A stretch of 64,000 nt of DNA from Actinacidiphila rubida (lineage in GTDB: Bacteria; Actinomycetota; Actinomycetes; Streptomycetales; Streptomycetaceae), in the NCBI RefSeq assembly GCF_900110255.1, contig NZ_FODD01000008.1, positions 1 through 64,000 of the forward strand, in the 5' to 3' direction. A program made the position numbers and the translations under genes. The notes under the pieces were generated by a model that saw only the letters and a list, made by a program, of their open reading frames with translations, had not been told where the DNA came from and ran no database searches. Below are positions 1 through 8,690 of the stretch, piece after piece (within the stretch, counting starts at the first letter, position 1; every line of letters starts with the position of its first letter).

Positions 1-404
1 TCCCGCAGACGGGGACGGGCCGGAGGGGGACGATCCGGGTGTGTCCCCGCAGAGCTTTGCAAGGCCCCGGGCAAGGATCTGGAAGAAGCCGCCATGCAAA
101 GGTCGAGGAGACACTCCCGGAGTGGCCCCTGACCCCACCCACGAACCTGCACCGCCAGGGGCGCGGGGAACTGCGCGACCAGCCACGACGGCGCAGCAGA
201 CGGGCACGGCGCCCCGGGGGCACCCCGGAAGCCGCAGGGGCGCGGGGAACTGCGCGAGCAACCACGACGGCGCGGCACAGGCCGGAGCAAGCCCCGGGGG
301 CACCCCGTTGGCGCGACAAGCCACGACGAGACCGGCAGACGGCAGCGCGCAGCGCGGGGCAGCCCGTTGGAGGGTGCGGGCGGAAGGCCCGAGGTGAGTG
401 GGGG
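1..404. other. non-coding region with tandem repeats
   Basis: I see no credible gene here; the open frames have no codon structure and no family resemblance. The stretch lies 3' of the leftward gene ending at 405, so it is trailer DNA for that gene. It contains the 79-bp tandem repeat annotated separately, with further G/C-rich partial copies on either side. The first 150 bases show nothing I can name. Confidence 0.6.
157..310. repeat. 79-bp tandem repeat with GGGGCGCGGGGAAC core
   Basis: Two copies begin at 157 and 236, a period of 79 bp. Each starts AGGGGCGCGGGGAACTGCGCGA, continues through a CCACGACGGCGC segment and ends with CCCCGGGGGCACCCCG. A third, degraded copy follows at about 310-345 (GCGCGACAAGCCACGACG). 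The same core forms one arm of the hairpin at 32826-32870. Cores of this kind are, from memory, dispersed between genes in many streptomycete genomes. The position just 3' of a gene suggests transcript-end DNA. Confidence 0.7.
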
Positions 405-1928
405 TCAGGAAGGATGGCCCGCGCGCGAGCGGGCCTTGAACGCGGACTTCCGCGCGTCCTTCGCGACGCCGCGATCCGGGTGGAGCCGCCCCATCGCTTC
501 GAGGACCTCCGCGGTGGCGGGGTGGTCGACGCGCCACGCCGCGTCGAAGAACCCCTCGTGGCGGGCCACGAGATCGCGGACCAGCTCACGGACGAGCTCG
601 ACGTCGTCGTCCGCGGCGAGCTGCGCCGCCACCGTGTCGATGGTCAGCCAGAAGACCATGTCCGCGTCGGGCGCGGGCACGTCGGGGGCGCCGCGCTCGG
701 TGAGCCAGACCCGGGCGAGTCCGCCGAGCTCGCGGTCGTCCAGGACGGCCCGGATCTCCGGCTCGGCCGCGGGGCCGAGCAGGGCCAGGGCCTGCTGGCC
801 CATCAGGCGGCGCCGCGGCGCGTCCTCGTCGTCTCCGCGCCCGGCGGCCAGCAGGTCGCGCGCCGCGTCCGCGTCGTCGCGGCCCGCGAGCCACAGCTCC
901 GCTTCCGCGCGGGCCGCGTGGTCGGGGTAGCCGGCGAGCACGGCGAGCAGTTCGGCGGCGGGCCGCCCGGTCAGGTCGCCGAGGGCCGGCGCCAGCGCGC
1001 CGGAGTCGCTGAGCCGCTCGCGCATGCCGTGCACGCCCAGCGGCGTGAGGCGGACCATGCCGTAGCGGGAGATCTCCTCGTCGTCGAGCTCGTCGGCGCC
1101 GTCCGCGGCACCGACGGCGTCGCCGTCACCGTCGTCCTCGATGAGCGCCTCGTCGACGGGCTGGTAGTCCAGCAGTCCGGTCGGGGCGAGCAGCCGGAAG
1201 TGGTCGTCGAGCCGCATCATGACCTCGGTGACCTCTTCGAGGACCGCGTCGCTGGGCTGCTCCATCTCGTCGGGGACGACGAGGGACGCGGCGAGCACCG
1301 GCAGCGGCACGGCGGCGCCCTCGGGCTGCCCGCTGTCCGCGGTGTCCATCGCCATCAGCGCGTAGAGGTTGGCGAGCGCGGTGTCGAGGAACTCCGCCTC
1401 CTCCTCGGGGTCCCAGTCGAGCTCGTCGAGCAGGAGCTGCTCGCCGTCGTCCATGACCTCGCGAAGCGCCTCGTAGTCCGGCGAGGCGGCCTCGGCGAGG
1501 GCCGACTCGGCGGCGGTCAGCCAGAGGTCGAGGATCTCGTGCGGGTCGCCCTTGGCGATCCGCTCCAGCGCCTCGCCGGGGACGGCACGGCCCGCCGTCT
1601 CACCGGGCGCGGTGGCCTCGGCGGCCTCCTCGTCGATCTCCAGGGACACCAGGCCGGTGTCGACGGCGACGCCCCAGGCCTGTGCGGTGTGGGCGAACCC
1701 CTCCTCCGCCTCGTCCGTGCCCTCCTCCGCGGCCAGCCCCAACTCGGCGGCGGCCAGCGCCAGGTCGCCGTCGAGCAGCTCCCCCATGGCGTCGACGTCG
1801 CGGTGCGGCGCGGCCCACCGGGCCAGCCGCAGCGCCCGGTCCAGCAGCGGCACGGCCAGCGCCAGTTGCGCCAGGTCGTCCGCGGGAAGCAGCCGTACGG
1901 GCGGCAGGACGAGAGGACTTGCGGACAT
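405..1928 (-). CDS. conserved hypothetical acidic protein
   Basis: A 507-residue protein that I do not recognise as an enzyme. It is strongly acidic (runs such as ELDDEEIS and DDGDGDA) and rich in Ala/Leu helices, with no signal peptide, membrane segment or metal motif. The basic C-terminal tail (KDARKSAFKARSR) contrasts with the rest. The middle (about 250-420) reads like helical-repeat segments. The start at 1928 is chosen because GGGAG lies 8 nt upstream; an in-frame ATG at 1943 would add five residues but has no such site. The codon bias is fully streptomycete. It probably acts in the cytoplasm; the function is unknown. Confidence 0.7.
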   Translation of the reverse strand: MSASPLVLPPVRLLPADDLAQLALAVPLLDRALRLARWAAPHRDVDAMGELLDGDLALAAAELGLAAEEGTDEAEEGFAHTAQAWGVAVDTGLVSLEIDEEAAEATAPGETAGRAVPGEALERIAKGDPHEILDLWLTAAESALAEAASPDYEALREVMDDGEQLLLDELDWDPEEEAEFLDTALANLYALMAMDTADSGQPEGAAVPLPVLAASLVVPDEMEQPSDAVLEEVTEVMMRLDDHFRLLAPTGLLDYQPVDEALIEDDGDGDAVGAADGADELDDEEISRYGMVRLTPLGVHGMRERLSDSGALAPALGDLTGRPAAELLAVLAGYPDHAARAEAELWLAGRDDADAARDLLAAGRGDDEDAPRRRLMGQQALALLGPAAEPEIRAVLDDRELGGLARVWLTERGAPDVPAPDADMVFWLTIDTVAAQLAADDDVELVRELVRDLVARHEGFFDAAWRVDHPATAEVLEAMGRLHPDRGVAKDARKSAFKARSRAGHPS

Positions 1929-2183
1929 CGGACGGGCTCCCATTCGGCGTTCTTCTGGGGACTGCGGGCGCGACGGCGGGCGGGCGCCCGGCGGGGCCGG
2001 CGTATGCGCCCGCGGGAGGTGCGGGGCGTACGCGTGATTCCCAGACTATTGCCTTGACGGGTCCGGCCGGTCGCGTCCGCACGTACGGAACGCGGCCGGC
2101 CGCCGTATTCCGGTCGTCACCAGGCCGCGCGGCCCCCACGCAACGCCCCGGCGAACCCGGCAGCCCCGCCCGGCCCCGGTCCG

Positions 2184-2257
2184 GCGGACCCCGTCCCCCG
2201 GCCCGCGGTCCGCCGGACGCGGGTCCTGGAGCAGGCGCGGGACCGCCAGGTCGGGGC
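2184..2257 (-). pseudogene. decayed duplicate of the adjacent esterase 3' end
   Basis: About 73 bases match the last coding bases of the esterase gene (2321-2393) at a constant offset of 137 bp, with roughly 10 mismatches (about 86% identity). Read on the minus strand it would encode RPDLAVPRLLQDPRPADR-GPGDGVR, against APDPAAPRLLQDPRAAER-ELWDGVR in the intact gene. No start codon or upstream portion accompanies it. It looks like the surviving tail of a second esterase copy, either a tandem duplicate or a replaced homologue. It accounts for part of the otherwise empty 1929-2317 interval; I see nothing else there. Confidence 0.7.
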
Positions 2258-2317
2258 GCCGGGACGCGGGACGACCGGCACCGCGCCGCACGCGGGCCGC
2301 CCCCGGTCACCCGGGAA

Positions 2318-3817
2318 TCAGCGGACCCCGTCCCACAGCTCACGCTCCGCCGCACGCGGGTCCTGGAGCAGACGGGGGGCCGCCGGGTCGGGGGCGCCGA
2401 AGTGCTGGACCGCGCGCTGTCGCGGCGTGTACGCGGGCCAGCCGGGGTCGCCGGTGGTGGCGAACGCGACCCACGCGGCGTGCATGCCGTCGGCGAGGGC
2501 CTGCGGCGCGGGGACGGGGCCGAGCAGTCCGCCGACGCCGTCGCCGAGCGTGTCGAAGACGAACGGGATCTCGCTGCCGTGGCAGGCGCCCAGCCTGCCG
2601 TCGTAGGCGGACGAGCTCCAGCCGAACTCGTAGACGTGGGCCTGCCGGGCCGCTTCGGCCAGGCGCAGCGCGGGGATGCGGAAGAACCAGTCGGTGAGGA
2701 TCGCCGACAGCAGGTCGCCGGGGGTCGCGTCGGGACGCCCGGCGGCGTAGACCTTCAGGGCGGCGTCCGGGTCGAGTCCGTAGCCGGCGGCGGCCTGCCG
2801 CAGCCGGTCCGCGCCGACCAGGCCGATCGCGCCGGTGGGCACGGTGAACAGCCGGTACTCCTCGGTGGTGCTGCCGACCAGCAGCGGGACGCCGGGGTCG
2901 GTGGCGGCCTGCAGGGCGGCGGGGTCGTCCGCGACGGGCGCGAACGGGATCATGGTCCGCGCCGCCTCGCCCCACAACGCGGGGTCGGGGCGCGCTCCGG
3001 CTTCGGCGCGCAGCGCGGTCTGCGCGGGCCCGAGGCGGTCCAGCGGCACCGCGGCGAACGCCTCCGCCGTCGGCTCGATCCCCAGGCCGGCGGCGAAGTG
3101 GGCGGCGATCCGGCGCGCGGTGCCGGGCCGCACCGTCAGGCCGTGCGCGCCGCTCTGCAGGATCGCCCGGTGGAACAGGCCGCGGGCGGCGGGCGCGGCG
3201 AGCAGGAAGGCGATGCTCATCGCGCCCGCGGACTCGCCGAAGACGGTGACGCGGTCCGGATCGCCGCCGAAGGCCGCGATGTTGTCGCGTACCCACGCGA
3301 GCGCGGCGATCTGGTCCAGCACGCCGCGGTTGTCGGGGGCGCCGTCCAGGGCGAGGTAACCATCGGTGCCGAGGCGGTAGTTGACGCTGACGCAGACGAC
3401 GCCGTCGCGGGCGAACGCGGTGCCGTCGTAACTCGGCACGGCACCGGAGCCGTTGAGGAACGCGCCGCCGTGCAGCCACACCATCACCGGCGCCCGGCCG
3501 TCGAGGGCGGGCGTCCAGACGTTGAGGTTCAGGCAGTCCTCGCCGGGGATCACCGGGTCGGGCAGCAGGGCGTCGAACGGCGGCGCGTAGCCGCCCTTGG
3601 GCGCCGTCGGCCCGAACGCGACGGCCTCGCGCACCCCGTCCCACGGCGCGGGCGGCCGCGGAGCGGCGAACCGCAGCGGTCCGAACGGCGGCGCGGCGTA
3701 GGGGATTCCGCGGAACACCGCGGTCCCGTGCGGGCCTTCGGTGCCGCGCACCCGGCCGTGCCGGGTGTCCGCCACGGGCCCCGCCGGCCGTGCTGACCGG
3801 GCTGACTGAGCTGTCAC
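2318..3817 (-). CDS. type-B carboxylesterase (alpha/beta hydrolase)
   Basis: A 499-residue serine hydrolase of the carboxylesterase / p-nitrobenzyl esterase family, cleaving carboxylic esters. Visible landmarks are FRGIPYAAPP near residue 35, EDCLNLNVWTP near 93, the oxyanion segment WLHGGAF near 114, the nucleophile elbow FGESAGAMS with Ser about 196, an acidic residue in STTEEYRLF, and the catalytic His in ACHGSEIPFVF. There is no signal peptide, so it is probably cytoplasmic. The GTG start is preceded by GAGGAG seven bases upstream. The natural substrate cannot be told. A decayed copy of its 3' end lies just downstream. Confidence 0.9.
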   Translation of the reverse strand: MTAQSARSARPAGPVADTRHGRVRGTEGPHGTAVFRGIPYAAPPFGPLRFAAPRPPAPWDGVREAVAFGPTAPKGGYAPPFDALLPDPVIPGEDCLNLNVWTPALDGRAPVMVWLHGGAFLNGSGAVPSYDGTAFARDGVVCVSVNYRLGTDGYLALDGAPDNRGVLDQIAALAWVRDNIAAFGGDPDRVTVFGESAGAMSIAFLLAAPAARGLFHRAILQSGAHGLTVRPGTARRIAAHFAAGLGIEPTAEAFAAVPLDRLGPAQTALRAEAGARPDPALWGEAARTMIPFAPVADDPAALQAATDPGVPLLVGSTTEEYRLFTVPTGAIGLVGADRLRQAAAGYGLDPDAALKVYAAGRPDATPGDLLSAILTDWFFRIPALRLAEAARQAHVYEFGWSSSAYDGRLGACHGSEIPFVFDTLGDGVGGLLGPVPAPQALADGMHAAWVAFATTGDPGWPAYTPRQRAVQHFGAPDPAAPRLLQDPRAAERELWDGVR

Positions 3818-3985
3818 GTCCCCGCTCCTCCCACCTCGTGGGCGGCGGCCTGCCGCGCCCAGCCGGTTCCCTGCGGTGTGCGCCCCGTGGTGCCGCGGCT
3901 CGCGGTCCCGCGTACGGTAACCCGCCGCGGCGGGCGTCCGCGAGAGCTGTGCGCCAGGTGGCCCACGGCTCCCCGGACGCACGCG

Positions 3986-5314
3986 TCAGCGGTCCCGCGG
4001 CGGGCGGTGGCCGGCGAGGGCGCGTCCCATCCGGGCCAGGGCCTCGCGCAGGATGCCGGGCGACGTCGCGAAGTTGAGCCGGACGCAGTCGGCGCCGCCG
4101 GTGCCGAAGACGTGTCCCGAGCTGAGCGCGACGCGCGCCTCGTCGAGGAACATCGCGGCCGGGCCCGCGAGGTCGCTGACGACGCCCAGCTCCCCGGGAG
4201 CGGCGCTGCCGTCGTCCTCGTCGTGCAGGCCGAGCGCGGTGCAGTCCAGCCAGGCGAGGTAGGTGCCCTGCGGCGGGACGTAGCCGATACCGGGAAGGTG
4301 CCGTTCGACGAGCGCGCCGAGCAGCGCGCGGTTGGCGTCCAGGCCGCGCAGCAGGTCGTCGAGCCAGTCCGTGCCGTCGCGGAGCGCCGCGGTGTGGGCG
4401 AGGATGCCGACGTGGCTGGGGCCGTGGCCGACCTCCTCCGGCATCCGGGCGAGGTCGTCGGCCGCCTCGGGGCCGGCGAGGGCGAGCGCCGCCTTGAGCC
4501 CGGCGAGGTTCCACGCTTTGGACGCGGAGGTGAGCGCGAAGGCGTTCTCGGCGCCCGGGACGCCGAGGAACGGCGTGAAGCGGGCGCCGGTCAGGACCAG
4601 GGGCGCGTGGATCTCGTCGGAGACGACCCGGACGCCGTGCCGTCGGGCGAGGGCGGCGACCGCTTCGAGCTCGGCCCGGGTGTGGACGACGCCCGTCGGA
4701 TTGTGCGGGTTGCTCATCAGGAACGCGGCGCGGCGGCCGCCGCGCCGGGCCCGGGCGAACGCGTCCTCCAGCGCTGCGGGGTCCAGGCGCAGGCCGGGGC
4801 CCAGCGGCGCCTCGACGACCTCGCGGCCGCTGTGCGCGACGAACGCGTAGAACGGCGGGTAGACCGGCGGGCTGACCACGACGGCGTCGCCGGGGCCGGT
4901 GAGCAGCCGCAGCACCTCGACGATGCCGAGCATCACGTCGGGCACGATCGCGGTGTGCTCCACGCGCAGACCGTCCCACCCCCAGCGCTCGGCGGCGAAC
5001 GCGGCCAGCGCCTCGGCGTACGCGGTGCCGTGGGGGTAGCCGGTGTCGCCGAGGTCGGCGACCCGGTGCAGGGTCTCCGCCACGGCGGGCGCCAGCGGCA
5101 CGTCCATCTCGGCCACCCACAGCGGGAGGACGTCGGCGGGGTGGGTCCGCCATTTCATGCTGCTGCGCTGCCGCAGCTGGTCGACGGTGAGCCGGACGAG
5201 CGGGTCGGTCCTGGCGGCGTCGGCGGCGGCGTCGGCGCTCTCGATGGTGGTCGCGGTCGTGCCGGTGGTCGCGGCGTTCTCGCTGGTCGCCGGCGGGTTC
5301 ACGGGTTCACTCAC
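3986..5314 (-). CDS. PLP-dependent aminotransferase / C-S beta-lyase, PatB/MalY type
   Basis: A 442-residue fold-type I PLP enzyme of aminotransferase class [21 protein letters not shown] and [13 protein letters not shown] are typical of the PatB/MalY cystathionine beta-lyase branch, and the PLP lysine is in [13 protein letters not shown]. Members split cystathionine or related C-S bonds, or transaminate. The first 35 residues are a low-complexity Ala/Thr extension. The GTG start has GGGGAG six bases upstream. The gene is divergent from a PPOX flavoprotein across 148 bp with a palindrome near the promoter. Its exact substrate is uncertain. Confidence 0.87.
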   Translation of the reverse strand: MSEPVNPPATSENAATTGTTATTIESADAAADAARTDPLVRLTVDQLRQRSSMKWRTHPADVLPLWVAEMDVPLAPAVAETLHRVADLGDTGYPHGTAYAEALAAFAAERWGWDGLRVEHTAIVPDVMLGIVEVLRLLTGPGDAVVVSPPVYPPFYAFVAHSGREVVEAPLGPGLRLDPAALEDAFARARRGGRRAAFLMSNPHNPTGVVHTRAELEAVAALARRHGVRVVSDEIHAPLVLTGARFTPFLGVPGAENAFALTSASKAWNLAGLKAALALAGPEAADDLARMPEEVGHGPSHVGILAHTAALRDGTDWLDDLLRGLDANRALLGALVERHLPGIGYVPPQGTYLAWLDCTALGLHDEDDGSAAPGELGVVSDLAGPAAMFLDEARVALSSGHVFGTGGADCVRLNFATSPGILREALARMGRALAGHRPPRDR

Positions 5315-5384
5315 GCGATGCTCCCCTTCTGCGCAGGACACGGACGGTCGCTCCGCGGGCGGCAGTTCGACGGCCGCGGGCGGA

Positions 5385-5408
5385 AACCCCCACGGTAGTG
5401 TGTGGGTT
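5385..5408. promoter_or_regulatory. imperfect palindrome over a -10 element
   Basis: AACCCCCAC and GTGTGGGTT form 9-base arms (one mismatch) separated by six bases. The right arm overlaps TAGTGT (5397-5402), a plausible -10 hexamer for the rightward PPOX gene. It lies in the 148-bp divergent region and could be an operator. No regulator gene adjoins it. Confidence 0.35.
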
Positions 5409-5462
5409 CCGGTCGGGGACCGACTCGGGACGGCCCCGCAGGCGCGAAGGGCGGTACCCGCG

Positions 5463-6077
5463 GTGCAGGAGATCACCAGCGAGGCGGAGCTCCGCGAGCT
5501 GATCGGCGAGCCCCATCCGCGCGACGCGGGCAAGGTCCGGCACACGCTGGACGCGCTGGACCGGGAGTGGCTCGCGGCGGCGCCGTTCTGCCTGGTGGCC
5601 ACGTCGGACGGCGCGGGCGCGTGCGACGTGTCGCCGAAGGGGGACCCCGCGGGGATCGCCCTGGTACTGGACGACCGGACGCTGGCGATCCCGGAACGGC
5701 CCGGCAACCGGCGGGCGGACGGCTTCCGCAACATCCTCGCGAACCCGCACGTGGGCCTGATCTTCCTCGTCCCCGGCCGCGGCGACACCCTGCGTGTCAA
5801 CGGCCGGGCCCGGCTGCTGCGCGACGCCGACTTCTTCGACCGGATGGCCGTCAAGGGCCACCGCCCGCAGCTGGCGCTGCTGGTGGAGGTCGACGAGGTG
5901 TTCTCGCACTGCTCCAAGTCGTTCCTGCGCAGCGCCCTGTGGAAGCCGGACACCTGGCGTCCGGACGCGGCCCCGTCGCGTGCGCGCATGGCCGCGGGCC
6001 AGGAGCGCAAGGGCCAGTCCGTGGAAGAGCTGGAGGTCTACTACGGCCCCGGCTACGGCAGCCGGCTCTACGGCTGA
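5463..6077 (+). CDS. pyridoxamine 5'-phosphate oxidase-fold flavoprotein
   Basis: A 204-residue split-barrel, FMN-binding protein of the PPOX superfamily, close to the MSMEG_1061/DR2398-like group by its opening ([14 protein letters not shown]), the central CDVSPKGDP segment and the C-terminal [12 protein letters not shown]. Such proteins carry out flavin-dependent redox reactions; substrates are mostly unknown. The GTG start is chosen because the family begins about 13 residues before ELRELIGEP. In-frame GTG codons further upstream lack family support. It is convergent with dapD, 28 bp away, and divergent from the aminotransferase. Confidence 0.85.
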   Translation: MQEITSEAELRELIGEPHPRDAGKVRHTLDALDREWLAAAPFCLVATSDGAGACDVSPKGDPAGIALVLDDRTLAIPERPGNRRADGFRNILANPHVGLIFLVPGRGDTLRVNGRARLLRDADFFDRMAVKGHRPQLALLVEVDEVFSHCSKSFLRSALWKPDTWRPDAAPSRARMAAGQERKGQSVEELEVYYGPGYGSRLYG

Positions 6078-6105
6078 CGGGCGCGGCCGGGGCCGCCGTG
6101 ACGGC

Positions 6106-7086
6106 TCAGTTGTGGCTGTGGAGCACGGCGTTGAGGCCGCCCCAGGAGCCGCTGCGCTGCAGCACCTCGACGGTGCCGGTGGTGGAGTTGCGGCGGAAGA
6201 GCAGGTTGTCGGCGCCGGACAGCTCGACGGCCTTGACGATGTTGCCGTCGGGCAGCGTGACGCGGGTGCCGGCCGTCACGTAGAGGCCGGCCTCCACCAC
6301 GCAGTCGTCGCCGAGCGCGATGCCCAGGCCCGACTCGGCGCCGAGCAGGCAGCGCTCGCCGACCGAGACGATCTGGGTGCCGCCGCCGGACAGGGTGCCC
6401 ATGATGGACGCGCCGCCGCCGACGTCGGAGCCGTCGCCGATGACGACGCCCTGGGAGATGCGGCCCTCGATCATGGAGGTGCCGAGCGTGCCGGCGTTGA
6501 AGTTGCAGAAGCCCTCGTGCATCACGGTGGTGCCGGTGGCCAGGTGGGCGCCGAGGCGGACCCGGTCGGCGTCGGCGATGCGGACGCCCGCGGGGGCGAC
6601 GTAGTCGGTCATGCGGGGGAACTTGTCGACGCCGTTGACCGACAGGTGCAGTCCCTCGGCGCGGGCGGCCAGCCGGGCCTGCTCCAGCCGTGCCACCGGC
6701 ACCGGGCCGATGGAGGTCCAGGCGACGTTGGCCAGCAGGCCGAAGACGCCTTCCAGGTTCTGGGTGTTGGGCCGGACCAGGCGGTGGCTCAGCAGGTGCA
6801 GCCGCAGGTACACGTCGTGCGTGTCGAGCGGCTTGTCGTCCGTCGAGGCGATGACGGTGCGGACGGCGATGACCTCCACGCCGCGTCGCGGGTCGGGGCC
6901 GAGGGCCTGGGGAGCCACCGTGCCCAGGGCCACCGCGGCCTCGTCCGCGGTGAGCCGCGTGGTCCCGGCGGGGCCCGGCTCGTCCGAGAGCCCGGGGGCG
7001 GGGTACCAGGTGTCGAGTACGGTGCCGTCGTCGGCGACGGTGGCCAGGCCGACGCCGATGGCGCCGGGGGCGCGGTTCTCAGTCAT
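6106..7086 (-). CDS. dapD: 2,3,4,5-tetrahydropyridine-2,6-dicarboxylate N-succinyltransferase
   Basis: A 326-residue acyltransferase for the succinylase branch of lysine/meso-diaminopimelate synthesis, using succinyl-CoA in the cytoplasm. The N-terminal domain (about 1-160) precedes left-handed parallel beta-helix hexapeptides (for example [20 protein letters not shown] and [21 protein letters not shown]). The length matches the actinobacterial type, which is longer than the proteobacterial one. The motif [13 protein letters not shown] is typical. TAGCGT lies six bases before the ATG, suggesting a leaderless transcript. The gene is monocistronic here. Confidence 0.93.
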   Translation of the reverse strand: MTENRAPGAIGVGLATVADDGTVLDTWYPAPGLSDEPGPAGTTRLTADEAAVALGTVAPQALGPDPRRGVEVIAVRTVIASTDDKPLDTHDVYLRLHLLSHRLVRPNTQNLEGVFGLLANVAWTSIGPVPVARLEQARLAARAEGLHLSVNGVDKFPRMTDYVAPAGVRIADADRVRLGAHLATGTTVMHEGFCNFNAGTLGTSMIEGRISQGVVIGDGSDVGGGASIMGTLSGGGTQIVSVGERCLLGAESGLGIALGDDCVVEAGLYVTAGTRVTLPDGNIVKAVELSGADNLLFRRNSTTGTVEVLQRSGSWGGLNAVLHSHN

Positions 7087-7092
7087 GGCAGC

Positions 7093-7098
7093 ACGCTA
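7093..7098 (-). promoter_or_regulatory. -10 hexamer for leaderless dapD
   Basis: TAGCGT on the minus strand ends six bases before the dapD ATG at 7086. This spacing would start the mRNA at or next to the start codon, a common arrangement in actinobacteria. No convincing -35 is visible. Confidence 0.45.
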
Positions 7099-7202
7099 AC
7101 GCCTGCGGCGCGCCCCCACCCAACGGGCTCACCCTGCGCAATCCCCCGCCCTCCCCCACTCCCTCCCTGGTCGGCCGTATCCGGCCGCCCGGCCCGGCCG
7201 GT

Positions 7203-8594
7203 TCAGGTCACGGTCCGCTCCGACGCCGGGTCCGGCCCGGGGCGCGGGTCCGCGACCGGCCCCGTGCTCGGGGCCGGCACCGGCCCGGCGGGCGTGTCCG
7301 CGGTGTCCGGCACCGCTGCGGCACCACCGCGGGCGTGGACGGCCAGGAGGCCGAGGGCCGCGGCGGCGGCGAGGGCGGCGCAGGTCGGCCAGAGGGCGGA
7401 GGGCGCGGCGGAGTAGAGGGCGGCGCCCAGCGGCGGGGCCAGGACGGTGCCGGACACCGACGCGCCCGCGTACAGGCTCTGGAAGCGGCCCTCCATTCCG
7501 GGCGGGCTGTGGTCGGCGACGTAGGCCGTGGCGGGAGTCTTGTAGAGGATCTCGCCCGCGGTCAGCAGCAGCATCAGCGCGAGGGCGGTGCCGACCGTGG
7601 CGCCGGGCAGCAGCGCGGCGTAGCCGAGGCCGACCAGCGCGAGGCCCGCCGTGATGATCCGCAGGCCCGGCGCCCGGCGCAGGGCGAGCGTCACCGGGAT
7701 CTCCAGGCAGAGGATGACCCCGCCGTTGACGGCGAGCAGCCCGCCGTAGAAGGCGGTGGAGAACCCGTGGTCGGTGAGGTAGACGGGAAGGGTGCTGTAC
7801 TGCTGGCGGTAGACCGTGTCGGTGACGACGAGCGCGGCGAGCAGTGCGGCCACGGCGGGCCTGGCCCGCAGTTCGGCCGCCAGCCGGCCCGGCGCGCGGG
7901 ACGCCGCGCCCGCGGGCCCCGCGCCCCGGCCGGCGGGCTCGGCGCGGCGCGTGCCCCGGGCGGGCAGGATGCGGGACGCGTACGCCGCGAAGGCGAGGGT
8001 GCCGGCCCCGTCGGCGACGAACAGCCAGCCGTAGGAGAAGTGCGCGGCGAGCAGCGCGCCGAGCGGCGGCCCCAGGGTGAAGCCGGCGTTGGACGCGAAC
8101 CGCATCACGGCGTAGCCCTGGCGCCGCGCGCCCGCCGGCACCGAGACGGCGACCAGCGCCGAGTTCGACGCGCGCACCGCGCCGGCCGCGTACTGGGCGG
8201 CGGGCAGCACCAGCAGCAGCCCGGCGACCGGCAGCAGCGGCAGGCACATCAGCCCGGTCCCGCTGACGGCCGCGGCGGCCACCAGGGTGCGCCGGTGCCC
8301 GTACCGGTCGCCGAACCAGCCGCCGGTGAAGTTGCCCGCGACCAGTCCGGCGCCGCCGAGTCCGGCGATCAGGCCGGCCTGGGCGACGGGCAGTCCGCGC
8401 GGCCCGGTCAGGTAGAGCACCAGGTAGACGAACGTGTAGGCGACGACCATGTTCGCGAAGGAGCCGGCCGCGAGCAGCCACACCACCTTCGGCACCGCAC
8501 GCAGGGCCGCGGCCCGGGGTGCCCTCTCGTGCGGGCCCCCGACGCCCTTGCCGGTTCGGGCCGTTCCGGCCTGCCGTCCCCCCGCCGCTCGCAT
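7203..8594 (-). CDS. MFS transporter, drug-efflux type
   Basis: A 463-residue integral membrane protein with about 12 hydrophobic segments. The loop between segments 2 and 3 carries GGWFGDRYGHRRT, the MFS signature G-x3-D-x-x-G-R-R. The Arg-rich N-terminus and the Ala/Pro-rich C-terminal tail (after about 420) are cytoplasmic. It starts 96 bp from the divergent HxlR-peroxiredoxin gene and shares with it a perfect inverted repeat, so the pump is a likely target of that regulator. The substrate is unknown; electrophile or toxin export is an inference from context. Confidence 0.87.
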   Translation of the reverse strand: MRAAGGRQAGTARTGKGVGGPHERAPRAAALRAVPKVVWLLAAGSFANMVVAYTFVYLVLYLTGPRGLPVAQAGLIAGLGGAGLVAGNFTGGWFGDRYGHRRTLVAAAAVSGTGLMCLPLLPVAGLLLVLPAAQYAAGAVRASNSALVAVSVPAGARRQGYAVMRFASNAGFTLGPPLGALLAAHFSYGWLFVADGAGTLAFAAYASRILPARGTRRAEPAGRGAGPAGAASRAPGRLAAELRARPAVAALLAALVVTDTVYRQQYSTLPVYLTDHGFSTAFYGGLLAVNGGVILCLEIPVTLALRRAPGLRIITAGLALVGLGYAALLPGATVGTALALMLLLTAGEILYKTPATAYVADHSPPGMEGRFQSLYAGASVSGTVLAPPLGAALYSAAPSALWPTCAALAAAAALGLLAVHARGGAAAVPDTADTPAGPVPAPSTGPVADPRPGPDPASERTVT

Positions 8595-8613
8595 GTCCCG
8601 CCACCCCCGCCGA

Positions 8614-8636
8614 GTCAGTTCCCTTTCGGAACTGAC
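8614..8636. promoter_or_regulatory. perfect 9-bp inverted repeat, probable HxlR operator
   Basis: GTCAGTTCC and GGAACTGAC are exact reverse complements separated by CTTTC. The site is centred in the 96-bp gap between the divergent MFS gene (start 8594) and the HxlR fusion (start 8691). Its length and symmetry suit a winged-helix dimer. Control of both genes is inferred. Confidence 0.6.
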
Positions 8637-8690
8637 AATCCCAGGCGCCGGCGGTTATCGTCAACCGCACGGCGGGGAGGGAGGGGCGAG

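Noticed and set aside
39..2057. Plus-strand open frame of 672 codons over the first 2 kb
   Set aside because: It runs through the tandem repeats and antisense to the acidic protein gene; it has no start signal, domain or sensible composition.
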